A stretch of 64,000 bases of DNA from Arctopsyche grandis (taxonomy: Eukaryota; Arthropoda; Insecta; Trichoptera; Hydropsychidae): NCBI RefSeq assembly GCF_051622035.1, contig NC_135355.1:26955486-27019485 (forward strand), read 5' to 3'. Of this stretch, positions 46,447 to 54,511 are shown piece by piece. Each line of letters opens with the position of its first letter. Position 1 is the stretch's first letter. The notes beneath the pieces were generated by a model, which worked only from the letters and a program-made list of their open reading frames with translations, ran no database searches and was not told where the DNA came from. The position numbers and the translations under genes are program-made.

Positions 46447-46669
46447 CTAATGGTTTTACCCGGCTTCGCTCAGTATTTGTAATATAAACAGCTTAAACAT
46501 GGCGAATGTAATAGTAAATATTCATTGGTTTTTTTATTAAATTTATTTGAATCGAAAAAAAAACATATTCAACCAATCGAATCGTCGACATAGAAACTTT
46601 GACTTGTTTTCGATGTTCCCAGCCAAAAATACTTACATACAAAGTCTCTTTCGAAATTACATATTTAGA
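46447..46669 (-). mobile_element. Helitron-like element (223 bp), family E/F
   Basis: On the minus strand it starts TCTAAATATGTAATTTCGAA and ends GAGCGAAGCCGGGTAAAACC then ATTAG|T (CTAG mutated to TTAG). It shares both ends with 52855-53034, including AATTTCGAAAGAGACTTTGT and CCATGTTTAAGC. It has an extra internal segment of about 45 bp relative to that copy. Confidence 0.7.
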
Positions 46670-46682
46670 TGCACTAAAATAT

Positions 46683-47359
46683 TGTTCCGTGGACGTGAAG
46701 AGGGGGCTTCCAGAATCGGAGAGCAAGACGCAGGAGGGTTGTAGAAGGTGTTTATTCGTGTGCTCTCGTCGGCGCTCCAGGTCGGAATGGCCTCCAGTAG
46801 TTGTGACTGCGTTTTATCGATAGTTTTCTCGGGTAGTGACACTCCCTTGACCTATCTATCTATCGTGTTTTATAAGATCGATCTCTCGTTGATATTGTAC
46901 TGCGGGCTGGCGGCTGCTCGCTTGGAATGGCCTCCAGGCTGAAAGTGCCCCATATTTATACCCATATTTAACATACATACACATGTAAACTATTGATCGA
47001 TGAGTGGGCGATGCCATTGGCCGTTGCATACGGCTCAATCCGGTCTCCGTCACGGGCCCGAATGTGAAACGCCCGAAAACGCAAATATCGGATGGCAAAG
47101 ATCGAAAATCGAAAGATCTTAAGTCGAAAGATCAAAAAAAGGGTGCATGGTAAACGGTACATACTCACTTAATTTGCGCGAGCAGGATACAACAGGAACA
47201 AGAGGAACAGGCTTTCCTCCCGTATTAATGTGCACGCCCATGCGCGGAGACCGGGCTCAATCATACGTAGAGGACATTTTGGCGCGAACGAGAGATCAGG
47301 TGATTAGCGCTCGTAAGCCATCGGTCCACGAGCGCCACCCACCTAATCTCTACGTTACA
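46683..47359 (-). mobile_element. Solo LTR with 4-bp TSD, carrying a nested MITE
   Basis: On the minus strand it runs from TGTAACGTAGAGATTAGG to CACGGAACA, flanked by ATAT on both sides (46679-46682, 47360-47363). It retains a TATA motif (GGGTATAAATATGGGG) and the AATAAACACCTTCTACAACC polyadenylation region. It is longer than the 40002-40292 copy because the middle is intact, and because a MULE-like MITE (47041-47253) inserted with a GGCTCAATC duplication. Confidence 0.85.
47041..47253. mobile_element. MULE-like MITE, copy 3 (213 bp, perfect 9-bp TSD) inside the solo LTR
   Basis: Ends are CGGTCTCCG and CGGAGACCG, with TSD GGCTCAATC (47032-47040 and 47254-47262). The left arm (ACGGGCCCGAATGTGAAACG, CCGAAAACGCAAATATCGGA) is present but most of the right arm is deleted, so only the terminal nine bases remain inverted. 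Confidence 0.88.
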
Positions 47360-47833
47360 ATATATTGTATTATTTTGGTCATTCTCAATTAAAATAATAC
47401 AGTTTTATGTAAAAAAAAAACTGAAATTTTCTCAAAGTTTCCCTTTTTTCCCCAAACGTTCGTTTGAAATTTCCATTTTTGCCCATCTCTACTGACAATC
47501 TTATGCACGCTGAGGAACGCATGTGGGGACACCGAAGAGCGACGCGTTATCATTTGAAGTCGTATTTGGCTGAATTGATTTTGAGAGTAACGAAACGGAG
47601 TAAACAAACGCTGCCAATTTTATTTTTGGACTCGAATATTATCGGAGAGCAGTTGGTAGCAGCATTTGGTGGCTGGTAAGGCCGGTATTGGAGTGTTTGC
47701 GTGCGAGTGTGAGTGGCGAAGTGAGCACGCGGCGAGGGTCGTCGTCACTGACAGAACGAAGGTTGCCATAACCTGGTTCGTCTGTTGCTGTTGCACTCGC
47801 TCGACGGCTGATTACTAGTCTGAAGTACTGAAG

Positions 47834-48880
47834 ATGGACGACACGCCCATGTTCGACCCCACCAAGAAGAAAAAGAAGAAGAAGACTCCGTTCGACATCG
47901 AGGCGGCGCTCGCCAGCGCCGACGCGGCCGCCCCTGCCGCCCCCTCTGACCCCGCGGCTGCGCCCCCCTCGGAAAGCGCCCCCACCCCGGCCCCCGCCTC
48001 GGCCTCCGCCCCCGCCCCCGCCCCCGCCCCGACCGCAGCCACCGCGGAAGAGTCTGCCGAAGCAGCGGTGCCCGATGACGACGGCAACGGCAAGGACAAG
48101 GACCTCGACCTGTACGGAAAGACCAAGAAGAAGAAGAAGAAGACTTTCTTCAACACGGAAGAGTCGGAGAGTGCGGTGCCCGATCTGCGAGACGACCGAC
48201 CCTCGCTGGACGACCTCGACCACAAGGAGGAGGACGTGGAAGACGACCTCGACCTGGACATCGACTTCTCCAAAACGAAAAAGAAAAAAAAGAAGAAGAA
48301 CCTCGATGACTTCATAGCCGAGGACGAACAGAACAAATCCGAGAACAAAGAGAACATCGAAGACACGGGCAACCTCTGGGTGGGCTCCGATCGAGACTAC
48401 ACCTACGACGAGCTCCTCGACAGGGTGTTCGACATAATGCGAGAGAAGAACCCGGCCATGGTCTCCGGCAAGAAACAAAAGTTCGTCATGAGACCGCCGC
48501 AGGTCGTCCGCATCGGCACCAAAAAGACCTCCTTCGCCAACTTCACCGAGATCTGCAAAACCCTCCATCGTCAGCCGAAGCATCTGCTCGACTTCTTACT
48601 GGCGGAGTTGGGTACGAGCGGCTCCGTCGACGGCAACAGTCAACTCATCATCAAAGGCCGCTTCCAGCAGAAACAGATAGAAAACGTCCTCCGTCGCTAC
48701 ATTAAGGAATACGTCACGTGCCATACGTGCAGATCGCCCGAGACCATCCTGCAGAAGGATACGAGACTGTTCTTCTTGCAGTGTGAGACGTGCGGGTCGC
48801 GTTGCTCCGTCGCCAGCATCAAGTCTGGTTTCCAGGCCGTCACCGGCAAGAGGGCGGCCATACGTGCAAAGACTGCTTAA
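47834..48880 (+). CDS. eIF2beta: Eukaryotic translation initiation factor 2 subunit beta
   Basis: The beta subunit of the cytoplasmic eIF2 GTP/Met-tRNAi ternary complex, which contacts eIF5 and eIF2B through its lysine blocks. The 348-residue frame is uninterrupted. All three K-boxes are visible: KKKKKKK near residues 11-17, KKKKKK near 98-103 and KKKKKKK near 148-154. The eIF5/eIF2B-type fold follows ([19 protein letters not shown]) and then the C2-C2 zinc ribbon, Cys296-x2-Cys299-x17-Cys317-x2-Cys320. An Ala/Pro-rich insert of about 45 residues lies between K-boxes 1 and 2. Codon use is markedly GC-rich compared with neighbouring genes. ATG context AAGATGG. Poly(A) signals: ATTAAA 49010-49015 and AATAAA 49206-49211. 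Confidence 0.97.
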   Translation: MDDTPMFDPTKKKKKKKTPFDIEAALASADAAAPAAPSDPAAAPPSESAPTPAPASASAPAPAPAPTAATAEESAEAAVPDDDGNGKDKDLDLYGKTKKKKKKTFFNTEESESAVPDLRDDRPSLDDLDHKEEDVEDDLDLDIDFSKTKKKKKKKNLDDFIAEDEQNKSENKENIEDTGNLWVGSDRDYTYDELLDRVFDIMREKNPAMVSGKKQKFVMRPPQVVRIGTKKTSFANFTEICKTLHRQPKHLLDFLLAELGTSGSVDGNSQLIIKGRFQQKQIENVLRRYIKEYVTCHTCRSPETILQKDTRLFFLQCETCGSRCSVASIKSGFQAVTGKRAAIRAKTA

Positions 48881-49205
48881 ATTCGTGCGTTTTTTTATAC
48901 ATCGGCATACATATTAAATCTAAACCGTTGCGTATTGTCGATTCTCGTTTTGCGATATTGATTGTACGTTTGAGAAATAATGTATTTTATGTTGTTTCGT
49001 TGTAGCACTATTAAACATATACATGTGCTATTGTATTCCCGCTACTTTACTCTACATGACATTGTTGTACATAATACATAGAACAGAATCTGTAAACTAG
49101 TGGGCACAATATTATGTTCGCGTCGCTAATAGAATGCATTATTTTTTAGGTTTTCATAACAGTGTACGATTTCATTAATGGCAAATGTTTACATATTTAT
49201 ATTGT

Positions 49206-49211
49206 AATAAA
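49206..49211 (+). terminator. eIF2-beta polyadenylation signal (AATAAA)
   Basis: AATAAAATAAA lies 325 nt past the stop codon. An upstream ATTAAA at 49010-49015 could give a shorter 3' UTR. Confidence 0.5.
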
Positions 49212-49214
49212 ATA

Positions 49215-49785
49215 AATATATTGAAAATGAAAATCGACAAACTTTATTTTTCATTATATATACATATATTATGTATTCCATTTCTAGGTTTAGTTTGAAA
49301 TGTAAATATGAATATTTACTTTCTAAACGTAGAACAAAAACAGGAATTTCAACTATAATTTCCCACTGTTGACCAGCCCGATTTTTGATGTCAACACATG
49401 GTTCAATTATGGTGCAATCCATTATTGGCTGATGAAATTGATGCAAGCTAATGCGAAATTACAATACTTCATCTATTAACATGTATTTCGTTTAGATAAG
49501 TAAAACAAAGACGAAGTGCATTGTTTCATCATATGACGTGATAAAAATTTAATTATAACATTAACTGTTAATTCAACTCTAATAGGATCCCATTCAAGTT
49601 GAATAGGATCTTGTAGAGTTTTACATACATACACATTATGGTGTAATAAGATATTTTAAGAAAAGATTTCTTCAGGAATTTTTACGTTGTAACTCACTGG
49701 TTAACCGTTTGAGTGCTGAAGTCATTTCAATTGAAAGTCTGCCACGCTAACAATTTTGCCCACATTTCCAATTAGGATTAATTTG
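49215..49785. other. AT-rich noncoding DNA, nothing recognised
   Basis: No coding or mobile-element signal. Confidence 0.4.
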
Positions 49786-49789
49786 AAAA

Positions 49790-49998
49790 CCAATAGCAGG
49801 TATAAAAATTCGGATGTGACCAACGCACGACTTTTTCTATATATTTGAGGAATATAAGAATTACACGTTCACACATACCGGCTATGAAAGGATTTTCGAT
49901 ACAAATAGACCGCAGAAGTAAGAAAACTTACACAAGACAAAACTTTACTTTCTACTTCCGGTTGACCGATTTTGTTCAATTTTTTTTTATTACACAAC
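49790..49998 (-). repeat. Interspersed repeat family X, distal block (minus orientation)
   Basis: The inverse complement contains CCGGAAGTAGAAAGTAAAGT, TTGTCTTGTG, CATAGCCGGTATGTGTGAAC and ATATTCCTCAAATATATAG, matching 5390-5545 and 22310-22480. Confidence 0.6.
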
Positions 49999-50061
49999 GA
50001 GTGTTGTGCCAGTTGAAATTTCAACGGTTGGTTTCGGAAGCAAATTGATACATAGTTTAAA

Positions 50062-50290
50062 GGTTCGGTGATTACTAGTCAAATGTGAACCGGTCGCTCT
50101 AGATCGGTCACAACCGAAAATTGGTCACAAAAAACTGGTCACACCCAAAAATTAAAAATTGGTTGAATTTTTGGGTGACCAATTTTCGGGTGTGACCAGT
50201 TTTAGTGTGACGGGTGATCACGAGTGACCGATCTAGAGCAACCGGTTGTCCTGTGACTGGTTCACATATGACTAGTAGTCCGTTTACCGA
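50062..50290. mobile_element. GGTTCGGTGATTA-family MITE, copy 4 (palindromic type)
   Basis: Starts GGTTCGGTGATTACTAGTCA and ends GACTAGTAGTCCGTTTACCGA. It is flanked by TTTAAA on both sides (50056-50061, 50291-50296). The central hairpin is CAAAAATTAAAAATTGGT/ACCAATTTT with GACCGATCTAGAGC repeated inverted. Confidence 0.8.
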
Positions 50291-50322
50291 TTTAAAATAA
50301 AGTTAGAATACGAATAGTAATA

Positions 50323-51028
50323 ACACTGAGCAACAAAAAATCACGTTTTTGAATTACCAGAGCAGAGACTAACCAATCTTTACGAAGTTTGACCCACTGA
50401 ATTCGAATATGATAATGATTTTTGTTGTTTCGGTCTCCTTTACGAGATATGAGCGTTTAAAAAAATGCGCAATGTTTACAGTTTTTTGGCTTTTGCGGTC
50501 TTTAATTCAAAATCTAGTATTGCTGTGCTCAAAGTGAGTATTGGAATCAATATTCAGATGTTTTTTCTATTGATTGTGATTTTATTGTTTTAAAATACTT
50601 ATTTATTTTCTAGCGAATTTTAAAAGTCAAAAATATATTTTTTTTACGGATTTTTTCTCTGTCCTATTTTGCGACAGTCCGCCACTTACGCGCGTAAGTG
50701 GCAGACTTGCCATCTCGATTGCACCAACGCTTCTGGTATACGCTCACGGAAACTGAACGAAATTCTTTCTAACGCAATGACAGCTCGAGTTAGTACGTTC
50801 CGATAAAAATAAAAAAATATTGAGATAGGAAACCAATCCTTATGAACGTGGAAAAATAAAAAAAACTGACCAAAAAAATGTAAAAATTGCGCATTTTTTT
50901 AAACCCTCATATCTCGTATGTGAGACCCAACCAACAAAAATCATTATCATATTCGAATTCAGTGGGTCAAACTTAGTAAAGATTGGTTAGTCTCCGTTCT
51001 GGTATTTTTTTTTTTGTTGCTCAGTGTA
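50323..51028. mobile_element. Inverted-repeat element Y (706 bp)
   Basis: Terminal inverted repeats are ACACTGAGCAACAAAAAA and TTTTTTGTTGCTCAGTGT. Subterminal arms mirror each other for about 200 bp (CAGAGACTAACCAATCTTTA / TAAAGATTGGTTAGTCTCCG; GACCCACTGAATTCGAATAT / ATATTCGAATTCAGTGGGTC). The centre holds the 20-bp palindrome CCACTTACGCGCGTAAGTGG. No transposase. A shorter copy lies in mRpS30 intron 4. Flanks do not show a clean TSD. Confidence 0.8.
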
Positions 51029-51031
51029 ATT

Positions 51032-51199
51032 AATCGGAATCGGAACTGAAACAGGAATCGGGAATCTAAACTGAAACAAAAATTAGGAGTCGGAATTGAA
51101 GCATAAAGCGGGGATCAGAATTGCAACAAGAATCGGATATCGGAATTGAAACAGGAATCGGGAATCGGAACTGAAACAGGGATCGGGAATCGGAACTGT
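51032..51199. repeat. Imperfect ~27-bp minisatellite
   Basis: Degenerate repeats of GGAATCGGAACTGAAACAG(G)AATC, about six units, directly downstream of element Y. Confidence 0.75.
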
Positions 51200-51360
51200 C
51201 CCAATCAAAGCGGGACGTATGGCAAACCTACATATGTACATATTTATTTATTTATTACAATTAAGTTATGGTGGCATTACAGATATACTCCAGGGTGTAA
51301 ATGTAAACAAAATAAATCATGAAAATAATGTAAATTAAAGAACAAAAATAATATAAAAAA

Positions 51361-51641
51361 TCTATATATATATAAAAATGAATGTCTGTGTATATGTGTC
51401 TCGAATAGGCTGCTAAACCACTGAACCGATTGCGATGAAACTTTCAGGATTTGTTGTGTGCATGTCCGGGAAGATTACTGTGAAAAAAAACGGGAACGGA
51501 AACGAAAAAAACGGGAATGAGTGTCATTGCAACGCAATAATTTCAAATGTGTTCGCTACCTGCGTTTTTCGACAAATGGGAACGGGAACGGGAATTGCAT
51601 GCGTTATTATGGCATTGCAACGCATGCCGGGGTTCAGCTAG
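51361..51641 (+). mobile_element. Complete nonautonomous Helitron (281 bp)
   Basis: Textbook termini: 5' TCTATATATATATAAAAATG after A51360; 3' hairpin GCATGCGTT/AACGCATGC (51597-51605 with 51619-51627), 10-nt spacer, CTAG at 51638-51641, then T. The 5' region AATGAATGTCTGTGTATATG is of the type seen in many insect Helitrons. No coding. Confidence 0.85.
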
Positions 51642-52475
51642 TAAATAAATAAAATTAAACATGAACAATCAAATGTCAGAACACATTTACGATCTCAAAT
51701 TAAACAATTCAGCATATTTTAGATTGAACAAATCCAAGTTAACAGAAATCTAGTTGAGGAGCTTGATGCCCCGAGCAACAGGCGACGACAACATCAAATT
51801 AGCTTGTTAAATTGACCCACCATCGTATGTGTGTGTAACATCCGCTCTTCGCACCTGTACTATAGAAGAGTGCCAATAAATCTTTCGAATTCATCTCTCA
51901 TATTTGAGACAAATTTAAAAATAATTAAACGTATAGTACAGTGTATGGTCGTAATTTGCGGTGCTGCGAGCTGTTGGCGGCCTCATACATGAGATGTCAG
52001 TTTTGATTCGCCGCTAGCGGACGCTTCTGTCACATCACCTGCCTCATAATGGTAATTTAACACTAGCCAAATACAATTTATTACTAATTCACACATTTTT
52101 AAACATTCAGTCCTTCGACTCGTCAAATTTGAACAGATTCTGCAATATGACTGAGTCATGACGCTCTTAACCTTGCGACCGGCATAGGACGAAATCACCT
52201 CATTTCGATTCATCTACTAATGTCGAATCACACAATTCATTTGTAAATTGTCTGTTTCATACTGTTCAGGTGGCTTTCATTCGAGCTAAACAGTGAGAAA
52301 ATGAAATGTTTGAATACAAATTGGATGTATGTACGTACATAGATTTGGCTGATGGGGTTGATTTTTTTGTTCAATACATAAGCGCACTCGTACAATAACT
52401 ACAAATAAAAGTTCATATTGTAACGTTTGTACAAGTTAATACAAGCCTAGTCTGGACCTATTCAACATATCCTCA
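51642..52475. other. Noncoding DNA; candidate PSMB3 promoter/exon 1 region
   Basis: AT-rich. It contains the candidate PSMB3 initiator ATG at 52049-52051. An antisense frame at 51983-52213 begins with a CRIC motif but lacks further zinc-finger ligands. Confidence 0.35.
52049..52051 (+). other. Candidate PSMB3 exon 1: initiator ATG only
   Basis: The PSMB3 reading frame begins SILAYNGG exactly at a splice acceptor (TTTCAG before 53637), so the initiator Met must lie upstream. ATG at 52049-52051 is followed immediately by GTAATTTAA, an acceptable donor, and would give the family-standard MSILAYNGG. The intron would be about 1.6 kb and carry a Helitron and a LINE relic. This is inference. Confidence 0.35.
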
Positions 52476-52634
52476 ATGTCCGCCGAGGCTAGGCTCTACT
52501 ATCTGTCCTTGATAACGGCAGATCCGAAACTTAAATTAGCAGCCATTCCTTGTGAACCTCATGAAGCGATTTTGGCCTTTTTATTAACAGATCCAGAACC
52601 CATCCGTCTGCATCAATATTTACGACCCCAGTAG
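52476..52634 (+). other. Unassigned small open frame (52 residues)
   Basis: ATG at 52476 to TAG at 52632-52634. The translation MSAEARLYYLSLITADPKLK continues with a Pro/Leu-rich, well-mixed composition and balanced codons unlike the surrounding AT-rich DNA. I do not recognise it. It could be a retroelement fragment, since a LINE relic lies just downstream, or a short exon. Confidence 0.3.
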
Positions 52635-52854
52635 TCATTCCGACTGTTCTATTATACTGCAATAGTAATTCTCAAAGAATGTAAAGTTACATATGTAGCT
52701 GTTTAAAAAACACATTTTTTATTTTATTTAAAAAAATCAATACAACAGACTTGACAGGTAGCCCCTAAGCGTCACTGTGGTTTTAATACAAATATAAGTA
52801 TACATAAAACATGAATAACTAAAATAGTAAGAAATATGTACAGTGAAAAACAAA

Positions 52855-53034
52855 TCTAATATATAATTTCGAAAGAGACTTTGTATGTTTGGGTCGTAGA
52901 TTCCGTGACGTTTAATTTAATAAAAAAAACGAATGAATATTCAAATAAATACAAAAAAAATGTTAACTATTAGATTGGCCATGTTTAAGCGGTTTATATC
53001 ACAAATACCGAGCGAAGCCGGGTAAAAACACTAG
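52855..53034 (+). mobile_element. Complete nonautonomous Helitron (180 bp), family E/F
   Basis: Starts TCTAATATATAATTTCGAAA after A. The 3' hairpin is CCGAGC-GAA-GCCGG (one bulge), then GTAAAAACA and CTAG at 53031-53034, then T. Shares ends with 46447-46669. Confidence 0.8.
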
Positions 53035-53059
53035 TAAATAATAAATATAATTATATCGT

Positions 53060-53500
53060 GCTATGTAGGATGTATTCGACCAACTCGACATAACTAGCAT
53101 TGAAGAGATCCAGAGAATGTGCCAGTAAGTTTAGGAGTCGAACAGCTCTCGAGAGGGGGGAGTTCATGAGCACGTTTGTTTTAGCTCTAATTTGCAACAA
53201 GATATCATGCCAAAAATTTAAGCTTCTCCAGGGTAGGGGGATTGTGAATTTCTCCTCTTAATAATTTCACGAAATGTTTCCCCAAGGAATAAAGCTCTTC
53301 TCTTCTCTTTTGCTTGGGCTTTGCCAAGGAGTTGAACCCCAAAGATCCCAAGACAAAGGCACTAGGGAACAGATATGGATAAAAATCTGGAGAATTTCCT
53401 TTGGACTCGTTCCAACACCAGAGAGTAACGAACTTGATAGGGAGACTATATAGTAGAGCCAGACTCTGGCACACTGCGAACTAATGAACAAAATAAGAGA
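53060..53500 (-). pseudogene. Non-LTR retrotransposon relic (ORF2 C-terminus)
   Basis: On the minus strand an open frame of 89 codons (CQSLALLYSLPIKFVTLWCW... to TLEKLKFLA) is followed, after a frame change, by RAKTNVLMNSPLSRAVRLLN and SLDLFNASYVELVEYIL. This has the RTxxxxxSPLxRxxxLxNxLxxxLDLF layout found at the very end of several LINE ORF2 proteins. The catalytic region is absent. Confidence 0.5.
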
Positions 53501-53636
53501 CAAATCGCAGTGAGCCCTAGATCATGTACGACTACACGTAAAAGATTGCACAATCATCACACATGTACATTTCACTTACATTAAAAGATCAATGAACTGT
53601 TCAAACAATAATCACACTTCACACTATTGCTTTCAG

Positions 53637-54459
53637 TCGATTTTAGCATATAACGGGGGTGCCATGGTAGCGATGAAGGGCAAAAACTGTGTAGCCATCG
53701 CCACAGATACTCGGTACGGTATCCAAGCCCAAACTCTGGCTTCGAACTTTGATAAAGTATTCAGAATGGGTCCCCATCTATTCATCGGCCTGCCTGGCCT
53801 GGCTACCGACACTCAAATGGTCGAACAGAGATTGAGATTTAGGTATTTATCGCGATTGATCACATTGAAAATATCTCTTGAACGTTATTAAATTTGAAAC
53901 TATATTCGACAGGTTAAACCTCTATGAGTTGAAAGAGGGCAGATTGATGAAGCCAAGAACGTTTCAATCCATGGTATCGAATATGCTGTATGAGAAAAGA
54001 TTCGGCCCGTATTTCATTGAACCGATAATCGCAGGACTCGACCCTGTCACATTTGAGCCGTACATTTGCAATATGGATTTGGTAAATATACATTTATCCC
54101 TTTGTGACTTTTTATATGAATGGCTCTTGAGCAAATTTTGATTTTTTAGATTGGTTGCCCGAACGAGCCTTACGATTTTGTGGTCGGTGGTACTTGCTCG
54201 GAACAGCTTTACGGCATGTGTGAAGTCCTTTGGGAACCTGATCTAAAACCAGATGATCTTTTCGAAACCATTTCACAGGTAAAATTTGATTCATGCATAG
54301 TTTTGGGTGTAATTTAGTGTTTTGTGTTAAATGAGGATGTATTTTCAGGCGCTCGTGAACGCTTTCGACAGAGATGCTATATCTGGTTGGGGTGCAAAGG
54401 TTTACATCATCGAAGAAGATAAAATCACCATCAAACACCTTAAAACCAGAATGGATTAA
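53637..54459 (+). CDS. Prosbeta3: Proteasome subunit beta type-3 (first coding exon not certain)
   Basis: A non-catalytic beta-ring subunit of the 20S proteasome core. Visible exons: 53637-53842, 53913-54081, 54150-54278 and 54349-54459, all GT-AG and in frame, encoding 204 residues. With an upstream Met this equals the usual 205. Landmarks: [90 protein letters not shown] and [20 protein letters not shown], ending LKTRMD. As in other beta-3 subunits there is no catalytic Thr1. An in-frame ATG at 53592 lies in the presumed intron and would add an atypical N-terminus. Introns are small (68-71 bp). AATAAA lies at 54506-54511. It converges on PIP4K. Confidence 0.96.
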
Positions 54460-54505
54460 GCTATTTCAACATTTTTTTACTGTTTTAAAATATATTTTTA
54501 ATCTT

Positions 54506-54511
54506 AATAAA
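54506..54511 (+). terminator. PSMB3 polyadenylation signal (AATAAA)
   Basis: The canonical hexamer lies 47 nt beyond the TAA stop. Confidence 0.7.

Noticed and set aside
47639-48583. 314- and 185-codon minus-strand frames opposite eIF2-beta
   Set aside because: Antisense shadows of a GC-rich coding exon; Leu/Val/Gly-rich composition mirrors eIF2-beta codons.
51983-52213. Minus-strand frame with SYCRICSNL suggestive of a ZAD zinc-finger start
   Set aside because: Only two cysteines in the right spacing, no second pair and no C2H2 array nearby; it also overlaps the likely PSMB3 first exon.
53592-53636. PSMB3 N-terminal extension from the ATG at 53592
   Set aside because: It would add 15 residues ([15 protein letters not shown]) absent from the family, and the segment ends in a pyrimidine-AG acceptor directly before SILAYNGG.
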